A stretch of 64,000 nucleotides of DNA from Tupaia tana (taxonomy: Eukaryota > Chordata > Mammalia > Scandentia > Tupaiidae), in NCBI GenBank assembly GCA_026018925.1, contig JAKSZU010000002.1, forward strand, positions 10,909,662 through 10,973,661, given 5' to 3'. Of this stretch, positions 20,543 to 30,604 are shown piece by piece; position 1 is the first letter of the stretch; every line of letters begins with the position of its first letter. The position numbers and the translations under genes were made by a program. The notes beneath the pieces were generated by a model. The model ran no database searches and was not told the DNA's origin. It saw only the letters and a list, made by a program, of their open reading frames with translations.

Positions 20543-20545
<3 letters not shown>
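20152..20545 (+). mobile_element. Retroviral-type LTR (probable endogenous retrovirus solo LTR)
   Basis: It starts TGTTAGGGATGAAAACC. A polyadenylation region 'cccgcaataaacctgtgttc' (AATAAA at about 20456-20461) is followed by a T/C-rich U5-like stretch. The length of about 390 bp suits an LTR. No gag, pol or env-like frame adjoins, so if correct it is a solo LTR. The 3' edge is blurred by the U6-derived insertion. Confidence 0.5.
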
Positions 20546-20581
<36 letters not shown>

Positions 20582-20586
20582 GAGCG
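20545..20586 (-). pseudogene. 3'-truncated U6 snRNA retropseudogene (first ~42 nt only)
   Basis: On the minus strand the segment matches U6 snRNA nucleotides 1 to about 43, including 'CTCGCTTCGGCAGCACATAT' and 'ACTAAAATTGGAACGATACA', with one mismatch at the extreme 5' end. The remaining ~64 nt of U6 and any oligo(A) are absent. It is flanked by a 17-bp direct repeat, CTCGMCCTAAAAATCTG (20530-20546 and 20587-20603, one mismatch), the mark of target-primed reverse transcription. It is not functional. The full-length start with missing 3' end fits the 'tailless retropseudogene' class described in mammals. Confidence 0.92.
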
Positions 20587-20603
20587 CTCGACCTAAAAAT
20601 CTG

Positions 20604-21405
20604 ACTATGGGACAAGGCTGCAGAGAACTGCAGAGGTAGCTGCCCCAAGGTGACATGGTGAGCCAAGGCCAGAACGGCACCCCACGGAAAATCGTCCTCT
20701 GTTCATTCAAGCGTGTGTACTTGGGGTTCTGCTGCTTCCAGCCTGCAACCCCCTGACTGAGACCCTCAGGTCCAGGCTACCTCTGGCCTTCCGGTCTCTG
20801 CTGTCAGCCCCTGCCCTTGCGCCATGTACGGACTCACGTGCTGCTCTCTCTCACGGCTTGTCGGCTAGTCTAGGCCCCTTCTGCCTGCCTCGCTTCAGTG
20901 CTGTCCTGTAACAGCTCAGGACGCTTATTGGAGCTCATGACCTTGCAGCTTGGAGTAAGGGTTCTGAGCCTGGGATGGCAACACAGCACGTTTGTCCCTG
21001 GCTTTCCTCTCACAGGGAAAGGCTGGGCTGAACCCACCCCTTTTAAATGTTAAGCAATATTAGGACTCTTCAAGGAAAAATTCAGTGCGTGAAAAAGAAC
21101 ATGTCCCCAGAGATGTGCACACCCCCTTTTTCCCTGTCTCCTTTTTATACTCAAAAATATTTTTAGCATCTCGTCGGCAAATCAGGGAAATGTTGATGAG
21201 AATAAAATTTACTTGCACTATTATTAACCATCTGTATTTCCCTGCACTTTTAAAATACAATGTTCATTAAGATTTTAGAAAAAATTACTTTAAAACTAGC
21301 AGTTCTGTCTAAGGGGACAGGGACTTATAGATTGTAAATTTGCAGCAATTTTCAAGGAGAAATGTAATAACAAACTTTAGTTTGCTGGGTCCACGGTATT
21401 TACAT
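20604..21405. other. No recognised gene or repeat
   Basis: About 800 bp, GC-rich to about 21040 and then AT-rich. No exon-like frame was supported. Confidence 0.4.
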
Positions 21406-21675
21406 TTTTTTCTTTTTCTTTTTTGGAGAGGTTTTTGCTATAGGACACGTGCACTCAGCAGAAGACAGAGAGAGACAGAGAGACAGAAAGTGAGAAATCA
21501 CCCCCCAGGGGAGATGGCCACGCCACAATCCCTTCTCCTCCATTCTCCTCTTGGGATCTTGGGCACGCACGCACACGCGCCTGGCATTAGTTTAAGCTAC
21601 CAGGCCTAGGACTCAAACTGCAGTCGACTACATGGGAGTCCAGCAACATAGCCATTATGCCAACTGTTGGTCACT
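21406..21675 (-). mobile_element. SINE-A, antisense, with duplicated head
   Basis: A well-preserved antisense copy: 'ttttggagaggtttttgctataggacacgtgcactc', 'aatcaccccccagg', 'ccattctcctcttgggatcttgggcacgcacgcacacgcgcctggc', ending 'ccaactgttggtcac'. The last ~45 bp plus flank is repeated directly downstream (21700-21771). Confidence 0.9.
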
Positions 21676-21771
21676 TACACTTTTTTTCTTATATTGTTTC
21701 TACATGGGAATCCAGCAACATAGCCATTACGCCAACTGCTGGTCCCTTATACTTTTTTTCTTATATTGTTT
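21628..21771. repeat. 72-bp tandem duplication, two copies
   Basis: Units 21628-21699 and 21700-21771 both run 'ctacatggga(g/a)tccagcaacatagccatta(t/c)gccaactg' into 'ttttttcttatattgttt'. About 5 differences separate them. The unit joins the SINE-A head to its flank, so the duplication happened after insertion. Confidence 0.92.
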
Positions 21772-22046
21772 CAACTTTATTTTCATTGTAACCATCATCA
21801 GAGAAGGATTTGAACAAATTAATAGATAAGATGATGGTTCTGAGGCACAACCATGTTTCACATAGGGGCTGGTGGGGTTGGAGTGAGGTCCTCAGAAGCT
21901 AGTCTAAGAGCTGCCAAAAGAAAGGGGTGGGGACTTCAGTCTTTCTGCTAACTCTGTAGACTATGTCCATTGATATGATACATGCTTCAGCTTGTTCATC
22001 AATGAGTTGCACCGAAGGAAAAACACTGTGAGAAAGTGAGATTCTG

Positions 22047-22287
22047 GGGCTGGACAGCAGCACAGTGGTAATGTGATGCTCTGACCCGTATGGGAAGGTT
22101 CCTGGCTTGCATCCAGAGACCTCCCTGAGTATGTGGCATGCACATGTGCCGTGATCTGCGCTGGCTGAGCCAGGAGTGGACATTGGCACCGAGATCTTGC
22201 TGGTGTGTACTCTCTCTTTCTCTCTGTCTCTTTCTATGTCTCTCTCTGCCTCTCTCATTCATGGAAGAAATAAATAATAAATAAGAT
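22047..22287 (+). mobile_element. SINE-B, sense, well preserved
   Basis: The head is 'ggggctggacagcagcacagtggtaatgtg', with 'gggaaggttcctggcttgcatcc' in the B-box position, then the body 'agacctccctgagtatgtggcatgcacatg', 'gctgagccaggag', a CT tract and 'cattcatggaagaaataaataataaataag'. A good reference for the family. Confidence 0.78.
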
Positions 22288-22365
22288 GAAAGGAAGTGAA
22301 AGAGAGAAAGGGCGAGGAAGGAAGAAATGAAGGAAGGAAGGAAAGGAAAGGAAATTGATTTTAAG
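22288..22365. repeat. Purine-rich (GAAA/GGAA)n low-complexity tract
   Basis: About 75 bp of A/G-rich sequence just after the SINE-B tail, probably grown from it. Confidence 0.8.
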
Positions 22366-23925
22366 ACAGTGGTAAACATGGCTGAAAAGTGCTGGAAGAA
22401 CCAGAGGTGTTACACCACGTGGGAGGCCTTGCCCCTCTGCCTCTATGTCCAAGCACAGAATTCCATATGGATTTAAGAACTAATTTGTATTCATGATAAT
22501 TTGCTAAGTTAATGTTACTTTGGTTTTGCTATACATGTTCCAGCAAATTGTAACATATATTTTTTCCTATTAGTATATGAAGTACTTAGTGTTAAACATT
22601 ATTTCATATCCCACGCTTGTTAATTCCCTATGAATAACTCTTTTTTCAACTGCTGCTTGGGAAAAAAAGTGTTATTTTGTTTGAGAATCCTTTCCGTCTT
22701 CCGACCCTGTTGCCCCAGGATGTAAACAACTTCAATGATAAGCGCACAAGGGAAGCGCTTTGTGCTTTGTCTGGAAAGCCACAGGCATCTCTGAATGCAA
22801 CTGACCCTCTTGCAGGGTGAAAAAGTAAGTCTAATTTTTTGTTACTTGCCTAATTTTTTTTCCAGCTTATTCTTTTCCTATCACTTCCCCTCCCCTCAAA
22901 AATACTAAAAGTTACACTGAAGACTTAATCTTAGCTTTATCTCCAAACTTACCTAGGAACTATACATCAATACAAGACTAATTGCACATAAAATTTAAAT
23001 TCTATTGCACTGCCACATAAAAATGCAAAATGCTTCAGTGGTGTAATGTCTAGCGCTGAGCTCAAGCCAATAAGGCTGCCCCAAGATGGCTCGTACAGAT
23101 GCAATTATGTCTCACATACTCAAACTGTTTTCTTTCACAACATTACTTTTATTATGCAAATGTGTAAATCTAATTTTAATCTGAAAGACCATTTAGAAGA
23201 TTAAAATTGTGCTCATATCTTACTTTCACTAAGTGTAATTAAATATATTAATATTTTTTCCCATTGGAAGAACAATTTCAGTGTCCAGCAAGAGCCCTTC
23301 ATTGTTTCATGCCTGTGGGTCAAGAAACCACCATAGCAAAGAGCTGCCATGTTGACTAGTATCCCTCTTCCTCCCTGGTGGTTCCGGGTAAGCTGATGTG
23401 ACAGGGAAATAAGAGGAAGGGAGCAGAGGGCATATTTCAGTAAGAGCAGCAGAAGTTCTCTGTTTGGTAGCCAAAAAAAACCCCAAAAAACAAAAAACAA
23501 AAAACGACAACAACAACAACAAAAACTAACCCAGCAGAGTGTGCAGTGGTTCCAAATCTTCATCTGAAAAAAGACTGAAGATCTAGAAAGGTAACCAGGA
23601 CACAGATAGCATGGTGTTTCAAGACATATGGTCGCTAGCATGGGAATTTTGGCAAGCTTGTAAAGCAAACCTTTACAAAAATTTTCATTAGAGAAACAAA
23701 AAAGAATAAATTCTGGATGCTCAGAGCAGCTAAGAGACAAGAGGAAAACAAACTTGCTAAGCTGATTGTTTTCCTCCTTACTTTCAACTATTTACTGCTC
23801 TATGTTCAGGGTAATGGTAGTTAATCAGAATGTTCTCTAATTTTTATCAATAGGTCAAGAGTTGTTTGTTAGACTATAAACTTTTTACACGATAAAATCT
23901 ATAGTCACACCATGCATTTGTACAA
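22366..23925. other. Repeat-free stretch, no gene recognised
   Basis: About 1.5 kb with no identified transposable element except an A-rich (AAAAAC/CAA)n tract at 23473-23525. The longest frame (23213-23740 minus) crosses the low-complexity part and is not convincing. It may hold regulatory DNA, but the sequence alone does not show it. Confidence 0.45.
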
Positions 23926-23929
23926 CAAT

Positions 23930-24135
23930 AGCTAACATTTACAGAGTTCTTACCAGGTATCACTGCATTAAACTCTTAGTATAGGCAAATTCATTTCAAC
24001 TTCACAACAATCCTGAAGTATTACTTTTACCATTTTCTAAATGAGAAAACTGAACCTGTGCGAGGAGTCTACCCAAAGGCATAGTTAGTGTATGGCCGAA
24101 GTAGCCTTTGAATTGAATGCTGGGGTTTGAAGTCT
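23930..24135 (+). repeat. MIR SINE, sense
   Basis: 'aatagctaacatttacagagttcttaccaggtatcactgcattaaactctta', 'ttcatttcaacttcacaacaatcctgaagtattacttttaccattttctaaatgagaaaactgaacc' and 'aaaggcatagttagtgtatggccgaagtagcctttgaattgaatgc' follow the MIR order closely. Nearly full length. Confidence 0.85.
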
Positions 24136-24354
24136 AGAGCTACAGGTTCAATATGGGAGCCAGCAGCCATGGGTGGCTATTCCAGTGTGGTATGTTGAAG
24201 TGAGGTGTAAGTGTAAATGACATACTGGATTGTGAACACAGTGCAAAAAACAGGAGCAACGTATTCCAATAATTTTATATTGAACACACATGGAAATTAC
24301 AACATTATGCATACATTAGATTATATAAAACATATTATTAAGTTTCACTTCTCT

Positions 24355-24555
24355 TTTTAATTGCCAGAGGCTATGTGTGCTGAGAGAGAGAACATGCATG
24401 TTCCGATAGGGCCCAGTCATGCAGCAATCCCCTCACCATTTCTCCATCCTGTCAGGACGTGGGCATGCACAGACACACACCCAGCATACTGTGGCCGGTG
24501 CTGGGATTTGAAATTGGCACAGCGCGTAACCACTGAGCTACAGAGTTGGCTCTAG
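24355..24555 (-). mobile_element. tRNA-derived SINE (A/B-related variant), antisense
   Basis: 'ttgccagaggctatgtgtgctgagagagag', 'atgcagcaatcccctcaccatttctccatcc', 'gacgtgggcatgcacagacacacac', 'gctgggatttgaaattgg' and 'gcgtaaccactgagctacag' follow the general antisense SINE-A layout. The head differs from the common form, with a B-box complement lacking the usual bases. Confidence 0.6.
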
Positions 24556-24614
24556 AATATCATGAATATTACTCCTAACTATAGGAGAGTAAGAAGATGT
24601 CAGATTGGTTTTAT

Positions 24615-24860
24615 AATTTTTTTTTATGTTTTCATCATAGGGCACACTCACTGGAGAGAGACAGAGAGAGGGGAAGTGAGAAATCCCCTCCAATGGGGAT
24701 GACAATTCTGCAATTCTTTCTCCTCCATTCTCCATCTGGGATTTTGGGCACACATGCACAAGTGCCCAGCGTGATTTTCAAGCTGCCAGATCTGGGACTC
24801 AACCTGTGGTCAGCCATGTGGGAGTCCAGTGCCTTAACTATCACACCACCTGCTGGACCC
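24615..24860 (-). mobile_element. SINE-A, antisense
   Basis: 'ttttcatcatagggcacactcactggagag', 'gggaagtgagaaatcccc', 'tcctccattctccatctgggattttgggcacacatgcacaagtgcccag', 'ctgggactcaacctgtggtcagccatgtgggagtccag', 'ccacctgctggaccc'. It lies directly against the SINE-B copy that follows, in the same orientation. Confidence 0.85.
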
Positions 24861-24861
24861 T

Positions 24862-25105
24862 TGAAATATAATTTTATTTTTTTCCATGAAAGTGAGAGGC
24901 AGAGAGAGGTAGAGAGGGAGAGGGAAAAAGAGAGAGAAGGCACTTCTAACAGGGCCCTCAGGTCTCAGCTAGCCTGGAGCATGGGCGTGTGCCTGCCTGC
25001 CCAGTGCATGCACGGAGACCTCTGGGTGTGGATGCAGGGCCTTCCCACGTGGGCTCGGCATCACACGGCATCGTGTTACCACTGTGCCACCACTGCTAGC
25101 CCCGG
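24862..25105 (-). mobile_element. SINE-B, antisense
   Basis: 'ttattttttt ccatgaaagtgag', a GA tract, 'agggccctcaggtctcagctagcctggagcatgggcgtgtgc', 'gcatgcacggagacctctgggtgtgg', 'gggccttcccacgtgggctcggcatcacacgg', 'gttaccactgtgccaccactgctagcccc'. About 240 bp, well preserved. Confidence 0.78.
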
Positions 25106-26525
25106 ATAGCTTTCAGAAACATGTCCAAACGAAACATCAGCTATTTTTCTGCAATTTCAACAAATCTCTTATGTAAAATGTTAGAGTATGCTAGTGTTTT
25201 TCGATCCGAAGGCCATGTAATTTTGTTGTCAAACACCTCAGTGCATGTGTGTGCTGTCTGCGCTGGAGCTACCTGTTATCTTCCCAGTGACTTAATCCAA
25301 CTGCATTGTTCTGCAGATCAGCCCAAAAAGGGTAAGAAAAGAAAGATGGAAGAGAAACTGAACACATGACGTTGGTTACGAATGCAGCTTCCCTTGCACG
25401 TGTGCTTTCAGATCCAGTGCACAGACGGTGGACAGAACAAAGCATTTGGATGTTCACGTCTAGCTGGCTAATTTAATGGTTGTTTTGACTTCTATTAAAG
25501 GGTTATCTAATATTTGATAATAAACAGAGCACTTGAATTTTTCATTTTTCTTTGAACTACAGGAAGAAGTCCAACTACGAAAAACCTCATTATGAAAGGT
25601 CTCATTATGATCTTGAGTTCTGTAGAAATTACACTCTTTCCTCTTGACATCTTGTAATAAATAAACTGTTAATATTTTGATTTTGCACAAATTTCTATTT
25701 TGCTTTCAGCGGCTAACAGTTATAAAAAAAGAGACAGTGCTACATTAGTTACAGCAATTTAGTTAGGGGACACCAGCAGAAACATATAAAACCCATTAGT
25801 GGCGCCAACAGCTATATCCAATTCTAATAAAAAGGCTAAATACAATTTATAAAATGAGTCTTAAAACCTCCCTGAAAACAGAAAAAAGTTGAGATGATCT
25901 TTTCAGTAAATAAAGCAGCAATCCCTACTATATTTAAACCAAAGTATTTGTTTTCAAAATACTGTGACATAATGTGTTAATGTTAAAATACTTCCTTTTG
26001 CCAGATGAATATCAACTGGGGAGATGCTCTCTCAGCTCATGCTCTTGGTCCATTAAGCCTGGGTTCCTGCCTCTGGCAGGATTTTATGCTTCAAAGAAAG
26101 GCAGCAGCAACAAAAAATTTATAAGGAAAATTATAATAAATCTACAGCTCTTACGATCAATCATGCAATGTTAGCATTGGGAGAAAAATATTTATTTCTG
26201 CTTCCACTAGGAACTGAGTGCCTTTGACTTGGAGTCCTTGGGAAATGCATTTTCCTCCCTTAGGAAACTCAGAGATTGCAGACCAACATACACATTCTAC
26301 CTTCTCATATTATTTTTATTAAAACACGCTGTCTGATTATTTATTTAAATGCCTTTCCTAAAGGAACGATGCTGCCCCTAACAACCTCTTTGTGAATTAC
26401 TTTTCATCTGAAAAGTGCTTGAGAAGAACACTGTGTAGAGAGGGAGGGTTAGACTCCCACAGAGAACTTGTCCTTTATCAGTAATGAACAGAAAATATTT
26501 GAGAATTAGAAAAGGGACATGAATT
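25106..26525. other. Repeat-free stretch, no gene recognised
   Basis: About 1.4 kb of unique-looking sequence with AT-rich segments ('attatttttattaaaacacgc', 'gattatttatttaaatgcc' around 26310-26350). No exon was identified. Candidate conserved non-coding DNA; this needs cross-species alignment. Confidence 0.45.
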
Positions 26526-26690
26526 TTTTTTTATTTAACTTTACTTATTCATTCATTCATTTTTAATTTGACTAGAGAGATACAGAGAGAGAGAGAGAGA
26601 AGGTGAGAGAAAGCAAGCCACCAGGTCCAGGACTCAAACCGTGGTCAGCCATGTGGGAGCACCCAGTGCCTTAACCACCACACCATGAGA
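26526..26690 (-). mobile_element. SINE-C, antisense
   Basis: T/A-rich tail with (ATTC)n, 'tttgactagagagatacagagag', 'agaaagcaagccaccaggtccaggactcaaaccgtggtcagccatgtggg', 'agtgccttaaccaccacacca'. It lacks the SINE-A body. Head and tail type agree with the other C copies. Confidence 0.82.
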
Positions 26691-27696
26691 TACACATAGA
26701 AACACAAACTGGTTTGCACTTGCCTTGGTTTGAATACGTTTTCCCATGCCACAGCTTTGGAACTCTCCTCCAGGAAAAGGTCAATGCCCTTTTCTGGGTC
26801 GACGAATCCTCAGGTATTTCTTCATCACATAACACATCCCGAGAGATCTGCTCAGAGGGGCAGTGAGCCAGCCAGGCAGAATTACTTCCTAGCCGGGCGA
26901 TGAGCATCTACCACCAGTGCCGAGATGTCAATGTGATCATGTGTGCGAGGTGCTGGCTCAGGCTCACCATGCAAGTGTGTTTTTAAAATGCTGTAACATT
27001 TCTGCTTGGGGGCCTCTTGACAGGCCAGACCTCACTCCGCCATCCAAAGTCCCTCCAAGATGCACAAATCTTAGAGAGAGACGGGGTAGCAGCTGGAGAC
27101 CGAGTGTCCGGCCACCTCCTAGCAGGCCCTATCCAAAGCACGATAGATGGAATTGGTTTTATTATAGCAAAAGTAAAATTGCGAGCAGATTAATAGCAGT
27201 GATTTAAACTTGGACACCATCTTATCTAATTTTCTTATTCCTGCCTTACTGAGCTTCCGGATCGCCAGGGTGACTCAGATAACTCTCCACGCCGTCGTGC
27301 TACATTAACGTGCAACACTCAGTAAGCCTCCAAAGCCAGAGGTTTTCAATTAAAAACTTCATTTAGGAATGTATTTTGTTTCATGGGTTTACAATCCCTA
27401 AAATGGTCCAGTAATTTAACCTTTTTTTAAAAATGGCTTTTAGGCATGTGTTTTGTGGGCAGCTACAAAATCAGTATTAGCTGAAAAACTGATTAAAAAA
27501 AAAAGGATTGTTGATTAGAGCTATGTTGGGCAATGGAAGAATATTATATTTCTAAATGCTAATTAGTGGCTTTCCTTTCTATTCTTCTTATATAGAAAAA
27601 CTAGATTCAAAATCAATGTCTTTCATACGCCCTCAGTTTACTCAAGTGTAGAAATAATTTGGCTGTTCGTCTACTTTAGTTCGAGGAAATGTGGGT
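26691..27696. other. Repeat-free stretch with possible conserved AT-rich core
   Basis: About 1 kb. The part 27130-27600 is unique-looking and contains several ATTA-type cores ('cagattaatagc', 'tgctaattagtgg', 'gattgttgattagagc'). The composition is reminiscent of developmental enhancers, but this is an impression. No exon was supported. Confidence 0.4.
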
Positions 27697-28028
27697 GTCT
27701 TAGTTGGTTCGAGCTGCTCCAGCAGAATCCTATAGACGGAAGGCTTACAAAGAACAGGGGTTTCTTTCTCCCAGCCTGTGGAGACCAAGATGGCGGTAAC
27801 AGCAGAATCTGTCTGATACAGGCCCTCTGCTGGCTGTGTCTTCACATAGTGGAAAGGGCCAAGGAGCTGCCTAAGTCCCTACTATGGAGATGCTAATCCC
27901 ATTTCTGAGGGCTCCATCCTCACGACCCATCCTCTCCCCAAGGTCCCACTTCCCAAACCTTCACACTGAGGGTTATGATTTCGATATATGAATATCAGAG
28001 AGACACAAACATTCAGTACATAGCAGTG
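27697..28028 (-). mobile_element. ERVL/MaLR-type LTR, antisense
   Basis: 'tgtcttagttggttcgagctgctccagcagaatcctatagacgg', 'ttctttctcccagcctgtggagaccaagatgg', 'gctggctgtgtcttcacatagtgg', 'atgctaatcccatttctgagggctccatcctcacgaccc', 'gggttatgatttcgatatatgaat' and 'gacacaaacattcagtacatagca' match the LTR family seen at 8158 and 10910. Nearly full length. Confidence 0.75.
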
Positions 28029-28149
28029 GGTGAACACTTGGTGCTTAAATATTTGGTAGTCAATGAATAAAATTCTAACTAGCCAAGAAAGCTATGAGCC
28101 AGACTGCACAAAAAAATAGCTGAAATGGCACTTAGAAAGGGGAGTTTAG

Positions 28150-28408
28150 GGGGCCAGCAGATGGCATAGTGGTTATGTTGCTGGACTCCCACATGGCTGA
28201 CTGTGGTTTGAGTCCTGGGCCTGGTGGCTTGAAAATCACCCCAGGCATGTGTGCATGTGTGCACAATATCCCAGGAGGAAAAAGGAGGAGAAGGGATTGT
28301 GGCACGACCATCCCCCCTCGGAGGATGATTTCTCTTTCCCTCTCACTGTCTCTGTCTTTCCTGGAGAGTGCATGTGCCCTGTGGCAAAAATCTCTAAAAA
28401 AAGAAAAA
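28150..28408 (+). mobile_element. SINE-A, sense
   Basis: 'gggccagcagatggcatagtggttatgttgctggactcccacatggctg', B box GTTTGAGTCC, 'gaggaaaaaggaggagaagg', 'ccctcggaggatgatttctc', 'gtggcaaaaatctct' and an A tail. Flanks carry an imperfect repeat (aaaggggagtttagg before, aaagggggtttgg after). The body shows CpG decay. Confidence 0.88.
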
Positions 28409-28713
28409 GGGGGTTTGGAATCTCCAGAAATTGTCCTGCCTAACAGTTCTTACTGTGGTCGCATTAATTAGTTAATTAAGGCAGCCACTCATTCATTCAC
28501 TAGGCGAGCATCACGCAGGGCTCTGTGAGGCCCCGGGGGGAGGTGGGTGATGGTGGGTGCGTCAATGGCTAATGTGTGGGTCCCCAGGGTTGGGGAAACT
28601 AATGAAAGTAGAGTAAGAATACAAATAACTGGAGCACTCGGCAGTCAGTGAACAGAGCCGTGTGCAGTACACAGTTTTATAAGAATTTAAAGGATGGGGA
28701 GACCCAGGTTCAA
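28409..28713. other. No recognised gene or repeat
   Basis: About 300 bp. GC-rich around 28515-28560. Nothing was identified. Confidence 0.4.
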
Positions 28714-28800
28714 GGTTGGGCATGGTGGTGCATGCCTACAGTCTCAGCTATTCAGGAAGTTGAGGCTGGAGGATTGCAACACAGCAAGACACACAGTTTG
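28714..28800 (+). mobile_element. 7SL-RNA-derived SINE fragment, sense
   Basis: 'ggttgggcatggtggtgcatgcctacagtctcagc', then 'tattcaggaagttgaggctggaggattgc' and 'cagcaagacac', the classic Alu/B1-like 7SL domain with about 15% differences from memory. It is a monomer-sized fragment followed by a short TG run. 7SL SINEs are restricted to Euarchontoglires. Confidence 0.8.
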
Positions 28801-28854
28801 TGTGTGTGTTTAAAGAAAACGTAAGGATGGGCAACTTAGAGTCAATCTTCAGGA

Positions 28855-29160
28855 AATGATATCATATAAGCTGGACCTTGAACATCATGGGCAGGTCAAG
28901 AAGCAAGGAGGTGAGAGCTGAAGAGATGCCAGGCCCAGAAAGAAGGCGAGTGTCAGGGAATGGCATCTTAGTGGGACACTGACTGACCAAGGGGGAAGGG
29001 TTGGTGGAAGAAGGTTATGGAAGCTCACGGACTGGGCTTCAGTCAGGAAGCACTAAAGAGCCTTCAAAGGTGTTTGATCGGAGATGTGACCTAATCAGAG
29101 TGGCATTTCAGGAAAGTGACTCCAGGAGAAGCCAGGATGGTATGCAGATCCAGCTGAGGT
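28855..29160 (-). mobile_element. L2 fragment, antisense
   Basis: 'aagaagcaaggaggtgagagctg', 'gcaggccc..aaagaaggcgagtgtcagggaat', 'ggttatggaagctcacgg', 'gtgtttgatcggagatgtgacctaatcagagtggcatttcaggaaagtgactccagg' follow antisense L2 3'-region order ('gagtgacatgatc...aaagatcactctgg'). Confidence 0.6.
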
Positions 29161-29329
29161 CTGGGGCAAAGCTCTCATTGGCAGAGTCCATCTGCAAAGC
29201 AGGACAAGGTAACCAAACCACAGGTGATTCCAGAGGCCTCCCCCCTGGAGGCCCTCAGTGGCCTCCAGGTCACGCCCTCCTTCTTGCCTGGCCTCTCCTG
29301 ACCAGGGCGCTATGCTCCCATTGGTCTTT

Positions 29330-29572
29330 TTACTTTTTCTTTTTTGCTATAGGGTGTGTGCTCATCAGAGGGAGAGAGAGGGAAAGTGAGAAATCACCAC
29401 CCAGGAGCATGGGCACATCAGAATACCTTCCATTCCCTTCCATCCTCTTCTCGGGATTCTGGGCATGCATGCACATGTGCCCAGAATGATTTTCAAGCTG
29501 CCAGGTCTGGGACTTGAACAGTGCAGCTGGCCACCGGATCCAGCACCTTAATCTACATGCCACCTGGCTTCC
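29330..29572 (-). mobile_element. SINE-A, antisense
   Basis: 'tttcttttttgctatagggtgtgtgctcatcagag', 'gaaagtgagaaatcaccacccagg', 'tctcgggattctgggcatgcatgcacatgtgcccag', 'gctgccaggtctgggacttgaac' and a damaged head ending 'ccacctggcttcccc'. Confidence 0.85.
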
Positions 29573-30234
29573 CCTCCCCATCAGTCATTTTTAAAGCATA
29601 TCCATATTTAACCTCTTTGCTAAAATCTGTACTACCTAACCCATGAGTCCAAACCACCCAGTTGATCACACAAGACCTATTATTTCTGGCTCTGCCTACC
29701 TTCCCTGCCTTCCATCCCATCCCAGGCCCTGAGTCCAGCCATCCATCAGATTCCTGCCCTCCTGCCTTCTCCCCACTCAACTAGCAAATGCCTACTAGAT
29801 CTTCTGGAAGATGCTGCAAATAAACTGTGTGTGCCCAAGAATCCAGCTAATTTGAGTTGAGCAGACTTAAACCTTCGGGCAATTGCAGTTACCTAGTGAC
29901 CCACATATCTGAGCTTTGCTAATGACGAAAGCTTTGCTGACAAACCCTTTCAGAGGCGCTTGCTTCCACTCTGCTACAATAGAGCAGGGTCCCAGTCTCT
30001 AGCTTAAGGCTTTGTGAAAGGCTTTCAGGGTTTTAGCTGAAGGAGTGCTCAGAACAGTGGTGCACTTAGAATAGAACAGTGTCAATGAGCTCACAGAACA
30101 TTTCCTTGTGGTTAGCCACCCAAGACATCAGAATAACAAAAGCCTTTTCAATTTCCAGTTTGATTGAATTTTTACCCTGAAAAGGCATATATTTTTTACT
30201 GTGTGCTTGAGTGAGTCCCACTCTTGGAGAAGCT
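29573..30234. other. No recognised gene; left part possibly L2
   Basis: About 660 bp. The pyrimidine-rich 29590-29780 resembles sense L2 3' sequence in texture but I could not align blocks. The rest is unclassified. Confidence 0.35.
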
Positions 30235-30455
30235 TATAGTGTAATAGGGAAAGCAGAGCTTTGGGGTCTGAAAAATTGAGATTCGAATGACACCTACCAC
30301 CTACCCCAGGCCCGGCTGGCACCAGTAACTGCCTATTCTAGAACTTTGCCGAGGCTCTGTTTCCTTGAAGGTTATAGTGAGAGTTAAAGAAGGTGCATTT
30401 GTGCAACCCACATAGCCTGTTCTCAATAAATGGAAATGACTACTGACATCATAAT
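30235..30455 (-). repeat. MIR SINE, antisense
   Basis: 'agcagagctttggggtctgaaaaattgagattcgaatgacac', 'actttgccgaggctctgtttccttgaaggttatagtgagagttaaagaagg' and 'cacatagcctgttctcaataaatggaaatgac' follow the antisense MIR order. Confidence 0.75.
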
Positions 30456-30604
30456 TAATATTGTCAATGCAATAAAATTTCAGAACTCAAATAAATTAAA
30501 CCAAGGTTACTTAATTTTAATTTTCCCAAAAGCAGAGAGGATCTTAAATCTTCCTGTGCTTCCAAAAATTGTTGTTTTAAAATGTCTTCTTTGCAAAGTT
30601 TAGT

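Noticed and set aside
20545-20586. Functional U6 snRNA gene
   Set aside because: Only the first ~42 nt remain, with no upstream PSE/TATA arrangement and no terminator.
23213-23740. 175-codon minus-strand frame with Cys- and Phe-rich centre
   Set aside because: The centre is the translated (AAAAAC/CAA)n tract, and neither flank resembles a known protein.
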